Assembly: GCA_028023455.1 (NCBI GenBank) | Contig: JAQFVV010000014.1 | Span: 437,336 to 501,335, forward strand | Length of the DNA: 64,000 nt | Source of the DNA: Epiperipatus broadwayi | Taxonomy: Eukaryota; Onychophora; Udeonychophora; Euonychophora; Peripatidae | Direction: 5' to 3' | In this document: positions 1 through 12,525 of the stretch, in pieces | How positions within the stretch are numbered: the first letter of the stretch is position 1 | How the letters are laid out: each line of letters starts with the position of its first letter | Position numbers and translations under genes: made by a program | Notes under the pieces: model-generated | The model's input: only the letters and a program-made list of their open reading frames with translations | What the model was told of the DNA's origin: nothing | Databases searched by the model: none

Positions 1-2400
1 GCAGAAATCCGACACCTACACATATGATGAAGAAACTGGAGTTGCTACACCAAAAAATTAGAAGCACACCAGCCAATACCTGCTCTATACCTTCAATTCT
101 ACTTCTCAAGCAAGAATACAAGCAAACGCAATTAGTTTTGGCTGATTACTTAGCTACCAAAAAAGCAAAAATTTTTTAAAAAAATACGCATAGCTGGTCT
201 AGAGACTACATACGCTGGGCGCTAGGATATACTAGTAAAAAACTCATGCCCACATCAACTCTGCACAACTCAAAAATAATAACTGGGGAAGGAATGATTG
301 CGCCTTTGCTTGACTATTTTAAAAATAAGCTCCAGTCATGCCCCCGTCCTAGCATGACAAGTCTCAAGCTCAACACCTTTAAGGACAATCACAATATTAC
401 TAATGAAGAAATAATGAATAAAATTAAAAAGTACCCTAATAGTGCACATCCTGGAATACACACAATTCCAAAATTTATATTAGAACACCTTAACTACTTC
501 ACTGTACCAATAATTCAAAAGATGCTCAGCCATCTTTCAAACCAAATACATATTATTCCACAATTATACCCTATCTCCCTTGTTCCCTTTCTCAAAAAAC
601 CCATTCATCCTACACCACTAAGCAATATCAGGCCAATTTCCATGTCTCCACTGGTTATTAAAGTGGCTGAAGCATTAGTTAAAGACAAAATTCAACCACT
701 CATCCTGCAAAAAATCTCGAAGTATCAATTCGCAAAGAAGGGAAGCTCCATCCCTGAAGCACTCTTCCTTTTCAGAGCCATGATTGATCAAATCAGAGTT
801 AATAAAAAGGCAGCACCAATAGTGGTCCAGCTGGATATTGAGGCGGCGTTTGACTCCATTCCAATTGATAAGCTTTTGGGGTCTCTTGAACAGTACAATA
901 TCCCTTTATCACTTAGATGCATTCTGGCAAATCTATTGTACAGTAGGTCCATTCATATTACATTAAATGGAAAATCATCTGTCAGTTTTGTTCCACACAG
1001 CTCCATTCCACAAGGCTCGCCACTTAGTGCCCTCTTATTTATTTCCTATATTAATTGTTTGTTGATTGAAATAGAAAAAAAATTGCCACCTGTGGTTCTA
1101 TCTCAAACTAATCTCCCTATAAACCACATATCCTTTATGGATTATATAGTAGTCTTCCTACCTTCCAAGAAATATATACCCATGCTAATAGACATTCTAA
1201 ACAAATACACACATGACTACTCACTCAAGTTCAACACTGGTAAAATGGCAACTTGGAATATTCTTACAGGCAAACCTAATGATTCTCTAACTAAATCCCC
1301 CTCCACATTCCTTTTTGGGAATCCCTTTCCACCTGTCAGTGGGTGCCAGAAGGACAGCCATTCAAAATCAGCTAATGGCATCAATTACTAAAATTATGAA
1401 CTCTCTTTCTAGGGCCTATCTTTCAATACACAGTAAGACCACACTCATTAACATGTTGATACTACCCAAAATTAACTATTATATGCCAGTTGTTAGTTTT
1501 ACCAAGGCTTTTATTCGAAAAATAAACTCATTATGTTGCAAATTGATCTGGAATGAGAAAGCCGTCTCAATAAGCATCAAGAACCCGCAGAAGCATACAA
1601 AGTTTAATGGATTATCATTGCACTCAATAAACACCTTCTATTACCAAAGAATACATAATACTCTAGTTAAAATTGCCACCAATTTCCCTATTTTTCAACT
1701 ATACTTAAAAATAGAACCAACTGATACACCCCCACCTAGCAAGAACAAGTTTTTAAATAAACTATTACAACATATTAACAGGAATCCAACAAACAATGAG
1801 TTCAGCACAAAGATTGATTATTGGACTGCACATCAAATCCTGAACAAGATGGACACTCAATTATCTCTTAACAGTTTTCTCAACATAAACAATAAAGCAA
1901 TTATTACTAAATATAAGTACTGGAATCTCAAACCGAGATACCTAGATTTCATGATTAAAATCAATTTAGAGGCCTTGCCCACAAATGAATTTCTCTCAAA
2001 GAAAATGCGATATGCAAAAATAGACCCTGTGTGCTCCATCTGCAACAGAGAGGAAGAAACAATGAATCATTTTTTGCTGAACTGCTCATCACTGACAAAA
2101 TATAGGCAACTGATCACCACAATCACACAACAATAGAGTTACCATCAATACCTTAATTGACAGTTTTTCAAAAGGCCTTTTCCCAACAATCAGGATTTCT
2201 ATTTATCTGCTATTTACATTATGGTTCATTAGATGCCACTTTGTATTTAACCCCACTTCCCGCAAATTGGAGTCACTGTTCTTAAATAAATTGGAGAAAA
2301 TTAAAACTAGGGACCGGCTCATTGCCCCAGTTGACATAGTGGCAGCAACCTGGAGTGTAATAAAACTTTAGCTCTAATCAAATATAAATAGATGTAGTAA
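1..2400 (+). mobile_element. YMDD-family LINE, copy A, 3' part
   Basis: This is the 3' portion of a non-LTR retrotransposon that runs off the left edge of the window. It carries the linker upstream of the reverse transcriptase (the RDYIRWALGY segment just before 246 matches the same segment in copies D and E), the RT, and the C-terminal zinc-binding region. It ends after a conserved C-terminal tryptophan motif (ATWSVIK, stop at 2371) that is also found in copy C (ATWSLVK). No clear poly(A) tail is seen; A-rich sequence follows at about 2402-2420. The 29-bp minisatellite begins about 240 bp further on. Confidence 0.85.
246..2371 (+). pseudogene. LINE ORF2 reverse transcriptase, frameshifted (copy A)
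   Basis: Copies element RNA into DNA at a nicked genomic target in the family this belongs to. Open frames 246-1391 and 1315-2136 are consecutive pieces of one protein broken by a frameshift near 1315-1390; a stop at 2134-2136 and further shifts precede the terminal ATWSVIK. In order: a PNSAHPGIHTIPKF block (RT motif 1 region), NIRPISMSPLVIK (motif 2), QLDIEAAFDSI (motif A, catalytic Asp), QGSPLSALLF (motif B, about 1010-1040) and FMDY near 1135, which is the catalytic loop. Copies C, D and E have MDD here, so the second Asp is mutated to Tyr. The thumb and a C-x2-C-H-C zinc motif (CSICNREEE, then H and C) near 2030-2080 follow. The 246 start is arbitrary because the frame is open upstream. 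Inactive copy. Confidence 0.85.
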
Positions 2401-2641
2401 TTAAAAAAGAAGAGTAAAAATTGTTTTCTATTAACTCAAGCAAGAAAACACCAAACTACCACAAAATTAGGAACGACTAGGTGCAAGTCATTAACTGGAT
2501 AATAAAAACATAATTGCAAACAATTGTAATACTGCAAGTAACAGTGACTATCAAACATATATTAAACTTAATAATCACACAAAACTTTAATTTAAGTAGA
2601 ATAAAGGAAAAAAATGTGAAACCAGATTGTAAAATAAAATT

Positions 2642-2925
2642 ATGTACACTTTTCATTGTAAAATCATATCATGTACACTTTTCATTGTAAAATCATATCA
2701 TGTATATCTTTCATTGTAGAATCAAATCATGTATATCTTTCATTGTAGAATCAAATCATGTATATCTTTTCATTGTAGAATCAAATCATGTATATCCTTC
2801 ATTGTAAAATCAAATCATGTATATCCTTCATTGTAGAATCAAATCATGTATATCCTTAATTGTAGAATCAAATCATGTAGATCTTTCATTGTAGAATCAA
2901 ATCATGTATATTTTTATGTAATAAA
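2642..2925. repeat. 29-bp minisatellite, about 9.5 copies
   Basis: Head-to-tail units of about 29 bp (one is 30 bp) start at 2642, 2671, 2700, 2729, 2758, 2788, 2817, 2846, 2875 and 2904. Each contains CATTGTAGAATCAAATCATG with point variants. The first two units share private variants (TACACTT, ATATC), so the array has begun to diverge at its left end. There are no spacers, so it is not a CRISPR array. Confidence 0.95.
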
Positions 2926-2940
2926 TTAATTTTAAAACCA

Positions 2941-2972
2941 CCAGCAGCAGCAGCGGCGGCGGCAGCAGCAGC
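2941..2972. repeat. CAG/CGG compound trinucleotide repeat
   Basis: A 32-bp run of CAG and CGG triplets, in the order (CAG)n(CGG)n(CAG)n, is a small GC-rich island in an otherwise very AT-rich segment. It lies at the 3' boundary of the Jockey-like fragment B (which reads on the minus strand), so it may be a retrotransposon tail or a simple repeat at the insertion point. Confidence 0.85.
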
Positions 2973-3232
2973 TATTTATGATTAATCAAACAATACATAT
3001 AAAAAAAAGAGAAATACTCCAAACAAGATAAACTTGTAATAGGAGTCTTTCTTAAATTATTAATCACAAACCAAAAACAAAAATACCAAAAAAAAATAAC
3101 AATAATAATAATAAAATACATTATTATACTATAAATACTAAAACAAGTAAACCAAAACAATAATATAAGAATAAATACAACCAAAAAGATATACATATTA
3201 AATAAATATATACATATTAATTAATCAATATG

Positions 3233-4162
3233 TTACACATGAGACAATAACCAAAATTTTAAATATTTTTTAAAAATATAAAAAGATAAATTATCAACAT
3301 CAATTGAACAGTCAGTAACAAAAGAATTAAAGAGCCTGAGTCCATTGGAACTAAATTGCCTAAGACTGCTTTCTAAAGAAAAATCTGGAACCACCAGTTG
3401 ATATTTGTTAGCCATGCGGGTATTTATAATTGATACTTTAGACACAGTAAAAAATGACGACAATATATATCAATGACAGTTCTAAGCTTCTATAGTTTAG
3501 AAACAGATAACACACCAGAATTGACGTATATATCTCGCACAGAGGTCAATCTAGGTCTACCAAAAATAATACACAATGTATTGCAAAGTATATAATTAAG
3601 ATAGTGAGTAATCAGTACAGCCACCCCAAATGGAAATATTATAACACAATATACTTTGATAACAAGCAAAATATATAGTCATCAATGGAGATCTAGGTAT
3701 GAATTTCATCAGATAATAAAATAAATAATTAATTTTACATAATCGACAACATAAGTAGACAATGTGCTTAGACCAAGATAACCTTGAATCAATATAGATG
3801 CCTAAATAGCAATAATTATCAACAAAACTAATGTTACAACATGTACAAATACTTTTTGAATGAACATTATACTGATCACAAATCCTAATACTAATTGAAT
3901 GTGTGCAGTTTTTATAAGAGAGTAGAATATCTCTGATTTTATTACAATTAACAGTTAAATAATTTATCATAAACCAGTTACTTATTAATTTTAGATCTTT
4001 ATTAATCAATTGTGCCAGAATACTATATGAAACAGCATCACAAAGCAAAGCAATTTCATCAGCAATCCCATAAATCTTTGAATTCAAAGATAAATTAAAG
4101 ATGTCATTTATATAAATTAAAAACAGTAATTTATTATAATAATAACAACAACAACCATCCAA
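3233..4162 (-). pseudogene. Jockey-superfamily-like LINE RT fragment (B)
   Basis: The frame at 4162-3596 encodes the palm and thumb of a LINE reverse transcriptase: LLFLIYINDIFN (motif B/C spacer), IADEIALL where a functional copy has FADDTALL (so the catalytic second Asp is lost), then the thumb with WFMINYLTVN, and YLGIYIDSRLSWSKHI. The frame at 3463-3233 supplies the C-terminal end (SLRQFSSNGLRLFNS, then a KKYLK-containing end), a typical last domain of Jockey/CR1-type ORF2 proteins. The two pieces are separated by a broken stretch. The N-terminal half is missing: the fragment stops abruptly at 4162, where copy C of another LINE family begins on the opposite strand. Its clade cannot be settled by eye. 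Confidence 0.75.
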
Positions 4163-5567
4163 GGCTCACCACTCAGCTCACTGCTATTTACTTTTTACAC
4201 CAACCCACTCGTACTCAAAATTCAGCAGAATATCAAAGGCATCCAGATACCAGGCACATGACAACATATAGCCTGCATTGCATATATGGATGATATCACA
4301 GTCTTCCTACCATCAAGAAAACAGATACCAATACTACAGAAAATACTGCAAGACTTTCAAGCAACCCACCATCTAAAATTTAATCAAAACAAGACTGCTG
4401 CTTGGTCTCTATACACCAGTAAGCCATTCATGCAAATTTTGCAAGGCAAACCATCTCTTTTCCCTGACTTTCCTTTCTACATGGAAAAAACACAATGAGG
4501 CAAAAAATCCAGAACAAGTTAAAAGATGAAGCAGAATGGATCACTGCTTCACTATTAAAAGCATACCTCTCAATATATGCTAAAGTACAATTGTTCAATC
4601 AGCTGGTGATCACCAAGATTATCTATTATTCTCCCATAATTCAATTCTCAAAAGCTTTTACATCAAAAATCTCTTCATATTGCAACTTCTATGGAATAGA
4701 AAGACAGTGTCAATATCTGCAAAACACCTTAATTGACCAGCAATACACAATGGTTTGGGGCTACATAACAGATATTTTTCGAATACAGAAGACCACAAAC
4801 CTTATAATAGCCATCCTCAGATATTTTCCAGAACTCCAGTATCTAATACAAATAATACACACAGACAAACCTCCACCTTCACATTGCTATCTATCATCAG
4901 TTATAAACTGGTTCAGAATCACACAATCAAATATCACTGCAAACAACAACAAAATATTCATATTGGCAGATATATGCAATGGTATACCCACGATATACAT
5001 CAGATATATCAACACAGATGCTCAGAATAAACAACTGACAGCTGCTTAAAAAATTAAAAAAATGATCCATGGAGCCCAAATTCTTTGATTTCCTCCTGAA
5101 ACAACCTATATGCTTTGCCAATGTCATATTTATTAAGATACAGATGATTATATACAAAAATAGACCCCTTATGCACGCTATGCCACCAAGCAGAAGAAAT
5201 TCAACAATGTCTGTTTTACAACTGCCCAGCATTAAACAACATCCAGCATGAAATAACAAATATATACAGAAAACCAAACATCTCCTTGCAAGATATTTTC
5301 AGTGCATTCCACAGAACATCCACCTCAACAATCTGAGCAGCAACCTTCGTGCTTTATGCATTTTGGTGCACACGATGCACATTCACTTTTGGCAATAATA
5401 CAAAGCGGCATCCATCAAATTTTCACAAGTTAGCACAATTAAAAAACAGACAATAAAATAGCACACCCAGACATTTTCGTGGCTACTTGGTCACTTGTAA
5501 AACAATGGTCAAATCTCTAATACTTCTGCCTTTCCTCAATAATAGACTTAAAAAGAGAGCAAGAAGA

Positions 5568-5615
<48 letters not shown>

Positions 5616-5634
5616 TGTTGTTGTTGTTGTTGTT
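4160..5634 (+). mobile_element. YMDD-family LINE, copy C, 5'-truncated, with (AAT)n tail
   Basis: The sequence starts inside RT motif B (CAAGGCTCACC, encoding QGSP) right after an (AAT)(AAC) triplet run that abuts fragment B. It runs through the catalytic loop, thumb, zinc motif and the ATWSLVK C-terminal motif (stop 5518-5520). It then ends in (AAT)n at 5573-5613 followed by (TTG)n at 5616-5634, so the microsatellite is the element's 3' tail. 5' truncation is typical of incomplete target-primed reverse transcription. Confidence 0.8.
4163..5520 (+). pseudogene. LINE ORF2 C-terminal half (copy C), broken
   Basis: Open pieces 4286-4498 and 4495-5049 follow one another with a frame change at 4495-4500. 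The first begins MDDITVFLPS, preceded by Ala-Tyr, so the catalytic loop is an intact YMDD. The second covers the thumb (KAYLSIYAKVQLFNQLVITK). A third, unlisted frame at about 5155-5350 gives the zinc-binding motif CTLCHQAEEIQQC, where the histidine of copies A and E is replaced by cysteine. The end reads HPDIFVATWSLVKQWSNL and stops. At least three frameshifts make it non-functional. Confidence 0.8.
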
Positions 5635-5782
5635 GAATATCTATTTATTATGTGCATTTCAACATTTACCTTTAACAGAAATACACAATAAACAAAAAAA
5701 AAAAACAATAATAAAAAAAACAAACTATAAACGAATACAAACTATATACATAAGATTATACATACATATATCTTCATAATTA

Positions 5783-6840
5783 TCAATTTAGTTCTTTTCT
5801 GACATTCACAAAAAATTGATCATGTAAAATATCAATATTATTAAAAGTTAGATTATATACTATTTGCAATCTATTAATACCTGACTTACTAAAGAAAGTA
5901 TTTTTACATTTATTAACCTTGAAAGTTTGCATTTCTCTTAATAAACGACTAGGTACTTTTAATTCTATTTTCGATATACAGTTACTGACATCAATTTTTC
6001 CATCAATCAACTTTTTCAACAATATCATTTCTTTCAATATTCTCCTTTCTTTCAATATTGTTTTAATATTTTGACATTCTCCCATTATTAATTTATTAAT
6101 CTTTTTTCAACATTATATATTCTCGACTGAATATTACTCAAATTGACATTTCATATACAAGAACCAGAGAAAAAAATTACCTATATTTTATGGAAATGGA
6201 TAAATCTCTCCCATATCTCAAAATACAGCCCATCTTTCTGTATGCTTTATTAATAATATATTTAATATGTGCATTAAAAGTAAAATTACTACAAAATATT
6301 ATTCCTAAATCAGATACAATCTCTTTATATTTAATAACACCATTCTCAATTTTATATTGAAAAACAGATTTTTCAGTTTTATTAGTATAGGATTAATATC
6401 CATATTGTTATATCTACACCATATTATAAAACAATCTATATTCTTTTGAACTTCAATATGATCACTATAAGTAATAATTCTTTTAAATAATTTACAATCA
6501 TCAGCATAAGTAAGTATCATACTATTTTTTATGTTATGATCAAGATCACACATAAAAACATTAAAACGTAATGGTGCTAATATTCCACCTATCATATTAT
6601 TAAAAAAAAGAGAATTGGTTCTATCCATATGCATATAAGATTTACCGACCCTCTCAAATAATTAGAAAACACTCAATTAAATGAGGACTAACACCTAACA
6701 TTTTAAGTTTATATAAGAGTCTACTATATGAAACTTTGTCAAATGCCTGAATCATATCAAAATATACATCTAATTGCTTCTGTTCAAATAAGGCATGAGC
6801 AATGTGATCAGATATTACCATTAAATTAGTTTAAACAGAT
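5783..6840 (-). pseudogene. Jockey-like LINE RT fragment (H)
   Basis: A second Jockey-superfamily-like fragment, distinct from B. Reading down the minus strand, 6840-6640 carries a degraded QAFD..VSYSRLLYKLK (motif A region). The frame at 6634-6305 carries GGILAPLRFNVFMCDL (motif B region) and TYADDCKLF, an intact catalytic xADD. The frame at 6085-5783 carries the C-terminal domain (ISKIELKVPSRLLREMQ, then INRLQIVYN). Frameshifts lie between 6305 and 6085. A short ATG/ATT triplet run at 6847-6875 marks its upstream edge. It is 5'-truncated and inactive. Confidence 0.75.
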
Positions 6841-7324
6841 CTACCAGGTAGATGATGATGATAATAATAATAAAAAATGTTTTTTCCTTTTGAAAGTTTT
6901 ATTTTTTAATCAGATTTATAATGTTTTTTAATATATTCAGAATCTAGGATAATGAAATGAACTAAATTATTTTCATAAAAAGGCTTTTTAATTATTTGCT
7001 TCTTATATGAGATTTTTGATTTTCGATATATTTTTGGTAAACCAATTGAGCTCACTTCACAGGACAAAGCTATATTTGAAATGTTTATGAATTTACTCTA
7101 TGTATTTTTTTTTTTGCATAATTTAATCAATACTTACATTTTTTGTAATTTGTTGTATGTTGTTTTTCTTTATAACTATTAATTATTTTTTGTATAATAT
7201 TTTTTTAAATAAAACAAATATTTGTTATGCTAATTTATTAAATAAATCATAATGAATGTAAAATTAAATATGTGAAGAACACTAAACTCATGTAAGATAA
7301 TAGTGATTACATTATTTTATACAT

Positions 7325-8045
7325 GTTTAACTCTTTAATATGGTGACATTTTCTATTTTTGGCCGTTTTTGTTAATGTTTAGTCTTTGATTTCAGCATAA
7401 AATGTTTACTTTATACTAAAACTCAATAAAATGGTCTTGATTTCTTAGAAAATTAAGTTTATAAATAAACAAATCTTTTAAAAAATATTTGAAGTTTGCA
7501 TCTATTGAAAAAAGGAGTTAATAATGAAAATATAGACTTTTTCATTATTGTACAATGGGAAGAAAAGGAATCAAGCATGTAACTCAAGAAAAATTAACAA
7601 AATCTTAATTCACTGAAATTTATTTTTAAAACAGTAATGGATACATTTGAAGTCTTGAAAAATATATAAAACTTTGTTATAAAATATTAAAGTTGCATTT
7701 TAATTTTTTTTTAAAATATTTCAAAAGATCCTATCAATATGTTATTGATTTGTCAGCTATAAATTTCACAACTTGTGGTCATCATATTAGCCATAGTTTT
7801 TTTGCTTAACATTACAGTCAAATTTATTAACTTCTATTTTTAAAAAGTAAAATAAATGCAAATATTATATAATTATTGTGTAATAATAATTAGAAATATT
7901 TAATAACCTGTTCAAAAAAATCACTCTTTTTGTAAGTCTAAAAATTTTCTCAAAGCAATCTTGCAAATGGCCTCCAAACCCAATTACAAAGAGCTACTTC
8001 TGTTAAACATGTGGAGATAGAACTAAAATACTTTGATTTTTATTA
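7325..8045. repeat. Ancient dispersed repeat, copy 1
   Basis: Pairs with 9145-9860 in the same orientation. Landmarks shared in the same order include CATAGTTTTTTTG..TTAACATTAC, then CTTCTATTTTTA, then CTTGCAAATGG, then CTAAAA.ACTTTGA near the end. The two copies are much diverged with many indels. No coding content is seen. Confidence 0.6.
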
Positions 8046-9144
8046 ATTATTGGAAACACTGACCTTTAAATTAAAAATAAATAAATTAATATATCTGTAT
8101 TTGTTAGTTCACATTTTTATTTTAAAAAAATCTATGGAATAATCACTACAGGTAGCCATGGAATATGAATTTACCTTTTTTCAGGACAGCTGGGAAACTG
8201 CCTATCATGCTTTGAATAGAACTTAGTGAATATTCCATTAAGCAGTATACCATATTGTATACTTTTATTTTTACAGTTAAATCTTTTTTCTACATGTTAT
8301 TTTTTATTTTTTATGTAGTATATTTTTAGTTTTTTAATAATTGTACATAAAAAAATACAATTTGCCATTTAAAAAATATGAAAATAATTATCTAAATGAA
8401 GTTCTTACTTGTAACAATGGAGACTCACCACCATTTGATGTAATTGACCTATTCACAAAGTTAGAAGAATGAATTATTAGGTATTAGAGTTTTATATTAT
8501 TAAAAGAATGATATATTTAGGATTAGTTAGTTATCATCAAAAAAAGAAAAATATCTGCCAGTTAATAAGTTATTTGTTGATATTAAAATTTTAAAGAATA
8601 TTTTACTTACCATTTTCACAAAAGTGATTTTTTTTTAGCCACTAGAGATTGTTCCCGGTTGCCATAATGAACTTTCTAAGAGCTTTCTTTTTAAAAATAA
8701 ATGTTTTAAAAGACAAGCACCAGGCTAAAACAATCTAAAGCATTAAACAGCTACAAATATCATTTCTAAGCCATCTCATTTATAATTTTTCTGTCAATCA
8801 CACAAAAAGGTCCATATAGATCCATATAATGCTGACATCTTTTGATTTTTTAAAATTACTATGTTAAAATTATAGCAGCAGAGAAAAGAATAGCTACACT
8901 TTAAAAAATGTAAAAAAGTAGTGATCACAGTGCCATTATAACACATAAAAAGTCAAACTCAAAGCGTATGCACCACAGTCTTGAATTCGTTAAAGCACGA
9001 GAATTATCAGCACGATTTCTGAAACAAAGAATCCTATTAAATATTAGGTCTTATAATTGCACAATTAATTTTACAATTATCAAAGCTAAATAAAATATTC
9101 ATTATTTTTACAAGTTTTTTGAAATATAAATCTAAGATGAGTCT

Positions 9145-9860
9145 AACTCTCTAGTATTGCCACATATTTAATGATTCTCTCTAGTGAGGCTTTTTGTAAG
9201 CTTTCAACTTTTGATTTTAGTATTAAATCATTATTCTATAACAGAATTATATATAAATTGAACTCGATTTGTTAGTAATATAAATTTAAAAATAAAAAAA
9301 ATTCTAAAAATTCATATTTGAACTTTGCAAATATTGAAAAAAAAGAGATCTTATCGAGAGCAAAAGATGCTGTCATTATTCAAAATACAAATAAATATAC
9401 AAATATGTAAATGACATTTTCTGGTAAATCTATTAAATTCTGCTTTAAAATATTAAAATTGTTTTCTAATTTTTAGAATATCTCAAATTATCCTAATATG
9501 CTATTTGCAATGGTATATTAGCTATAATTTTCATAAGGTTGGTGTTTCAAGTGCCATAGTTTTTTTGTTAACATTACGCTATAAATTATTTTCTTCTATT
9601 TTTAGAAATAAAAAATATATATGTAAAATAATGGTATAATAAAGTATAGTTTTGATTTTTATTAATTGTAGCACAAATAATTAATGTATAAAAATAATAA
9701 TGAATCTTAATGAATTTTGCAAAAAACCCATCAAATTTTTAGTAATTTCAAAATTATTGTTGAAGTAAACTTGCAAATGGTCTCAAAAATGTATGACAAA
9801 GGAAGAATTCAATCAAAGAGAAGCCAATGCTAAAACTCTTTGACTTTGCCACTATTTGAT
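9145..9860. repeat. Ancient dispersed repeat, copy 2
   Basis: Direct-orientation partner of 7325-8045, about 1.8 kb away, recognised by the same series of short conserved words in the same order. It could be an old segmental tandem duplication or two copies of a noncoding transposon; both copies are too decayed to show termini. Confidence 0.6.
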
Positions 9861-12488
9861 TATACTGGCCTCTTCTGATTTTTATTGAAGTAAAAAATGA
9901 ATATTTTAAAACTACTGAAATTTACTAATTAAAGAAAAACAAACAAAAAACAAATTATCTCATTAAATGGCTGTAGGAGTGCAAGTGAAAAAAAGTATGA
10001 TTACATTTCTTCTGCATTTCTCTGACCTAATACCTTTGAATTGATGTTCTATATAGTTAATAAAAGGTATTATGATGAGTACTGGTCAAAATAAGTAAAA
10101 CTATGCCAAATTTTGTAAAAAATATATAAAATTAAAAAATGATCAGATTTTAATATTTTAAGAATTTTAGATGTATTAGCTAAAACACCTTAATAAGTTA
10201 AACCACTAAACGTCAGATGATTACCTATATGGAGAGTTTTTCCTACCTTAGTAAATTATTAATTATTTTGTTTTTTCATGTAAAAGTTCTATTTTTGTGC
10301 TAAATTTAAATTTTAAAATTATTTTATACATTTGTTAATATCACATACATTATACACTCCTTGTGTTTTTCGAAAACTTTTATCTACAATTATTAGTCTT
10401 TTTATTTTACGTTTGTGTTGTCTTCTTCAGTATGAATTACGCACGTTTTGAATTATTAATTCATAGCTTTGTACCTTTTTTAAAATCTATTATAATGTTT
10501 TTAATAATTTGATTGTATTTATTAAATTCTCCTTGAAAACATTTTTACAGTATCATAGTATTTCATAAGATACTATTGCGAAGAATGTATTTATAATATA
10601 TTAATGTATGAATGTTTTTATCATTTACAGTCATTGCATATATATATATATATATATACTGTTTTCATTTGTAATTACAAAAATAAAAAATTAAAAAAAC
10701 AGTATGTTTATACTTTTTTAAAATTTTATTTGTTTAAATAAAGTACAATATAACAAACTCTTGCTTCGTCTTAAAATATAAGATATAGTTTGTGAGAGAA
10801 TTGATCTAATTTGATAATTACAAATAATAACTGTAATCAAGTTAAGCAAAAAGGTAATAACCATTTTTTTTTTTTTTCATTAGTTCTATTAAATTGATTA
10901 CCGAAATTCACTTTAGGCAATATGAGTACTATCAATTTTTTTACTTTCTACTGTTTCTATTACTTATTGCAAACATATATATTTTGATTATATATGTATC
11001 TATGAAATTGTAAAAATAAAAACCTTATACGTTCCACTTATATATATATAAAAGATTTTTGCATATATTTTGAGTATATCTATATATATTTTAAAAGTTT
11101 GTTGGTTATACATGTATAATGTAAAAGAAATAGTTTGGAAAAGTAAAAAGTTGTATGCATGCACACCATCATAAAATACATCTTCACATTTATAAAATTT
11201 ACCAAATAATAGTTGAATGGAAGCACTGTCGATAAATAATAATTTATTTGAATTTAGTCTTAGCTATTGACCTATCATTGATTCATATATATACACAAAC
11301 ATAGAGATAAAATCTTTTGGAATATATGTATTTTGGAGTGCTATGATTTTTCGAATTATTTAAACTTTTGGTATAAATTCTATTACAGATATTACTTTTA
11401 TATAGATATTAAGAAGACCACTGACGCATTTTACAATCTTCTGTTATCCCATTTCTTTCTAAATTATGCTGTAAAATAAAATTAAAAATTTTTTTTCCCC
11501 CATTTATTAATAAATATTGTATATAGTCACTACCATATGAGAATATTTCAATTTGATATATGCGCCTTTGGAAAAAAAAAAGATTTATGTTAGCACTACA
11601 AACTTGCAAAAAAAATCTTTTATTTTCTTTACTAAAATCTATATGATTATACTTACAATTTTAGTATTTTCTTTTCTTTTTATTTATTGAAATTATTTTT
11701 TTTTCATGTAATTAAATCGTTCTATTCTATTAGTCATATATATGTAAAGAAAATTATCAATAAAGAAAATTCATTTTTGTATAAATTCAAAAAGTTTATT
11801 CTTTATAATTATTTATTTATTAGTATTTTTTTTCTACTATAAAATTTTTAACATTATTTGCGACACTTTCAGATATTTTTTAAATTGGTTTGCTTACTCT
11901 TTCTGTTTATAAAAATAAAATACCAACAAAATAAAAATGAAAATAAAATATAATATAATAAAATTATTTTTAAATGATAATTTTATTCCATTGATTTTGA
12001 TTGATCAAAAATATGCAATATATAATTTATTGATTATTATATTTCTTTTGTTTTTCGTTCACCTTTGTCACTTTTACTATTAATTAAAAAAATACAGTTT
12101 GTATACTGTAAATGTTCTTTGATTTTTTTTTTTAAATAAAAAAAAACCTGTTAATTGACATAAAAGTTATTTTAATTTCACAAAAGTGTACAGTATTTTT
12201 ATGAATTATCAGTTACTCGTTTTCTCTCGTAAAGAAAACAGAATTTTTATTACAGATACTTTCAAAACATAAATATTTAATATTTAAATATTCGTTATAA
12301 TTTATAATACTTATTAATTATCTTTAACTATCTGTCTATTAAACTGCAAATATGAATTATGTACTTGCATAACCACGTCGTAAACTTATATATATATATA
12401 CTGGTATATTTCAGTAAAATACTTATCTATTTTTCTTTGTTTATTTTATTAAACATAATTGTTTACTTACATTTTGTAAATATGTGAG

Positions 12489-12525
<37 letters not shown>

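Noticed and set aside
2642-2925. CRISPR-like regular 29-bp repeat
   Set aside because: Units are contiguous with no spacers, and the context is eukaryotic; it is a minisatellite.
5517-5723. Minus-strand 68-codon frame with Ile/Thr runs
   Set aside because: Produced by the (AAT)n/(TTG)n tail of LINE C.
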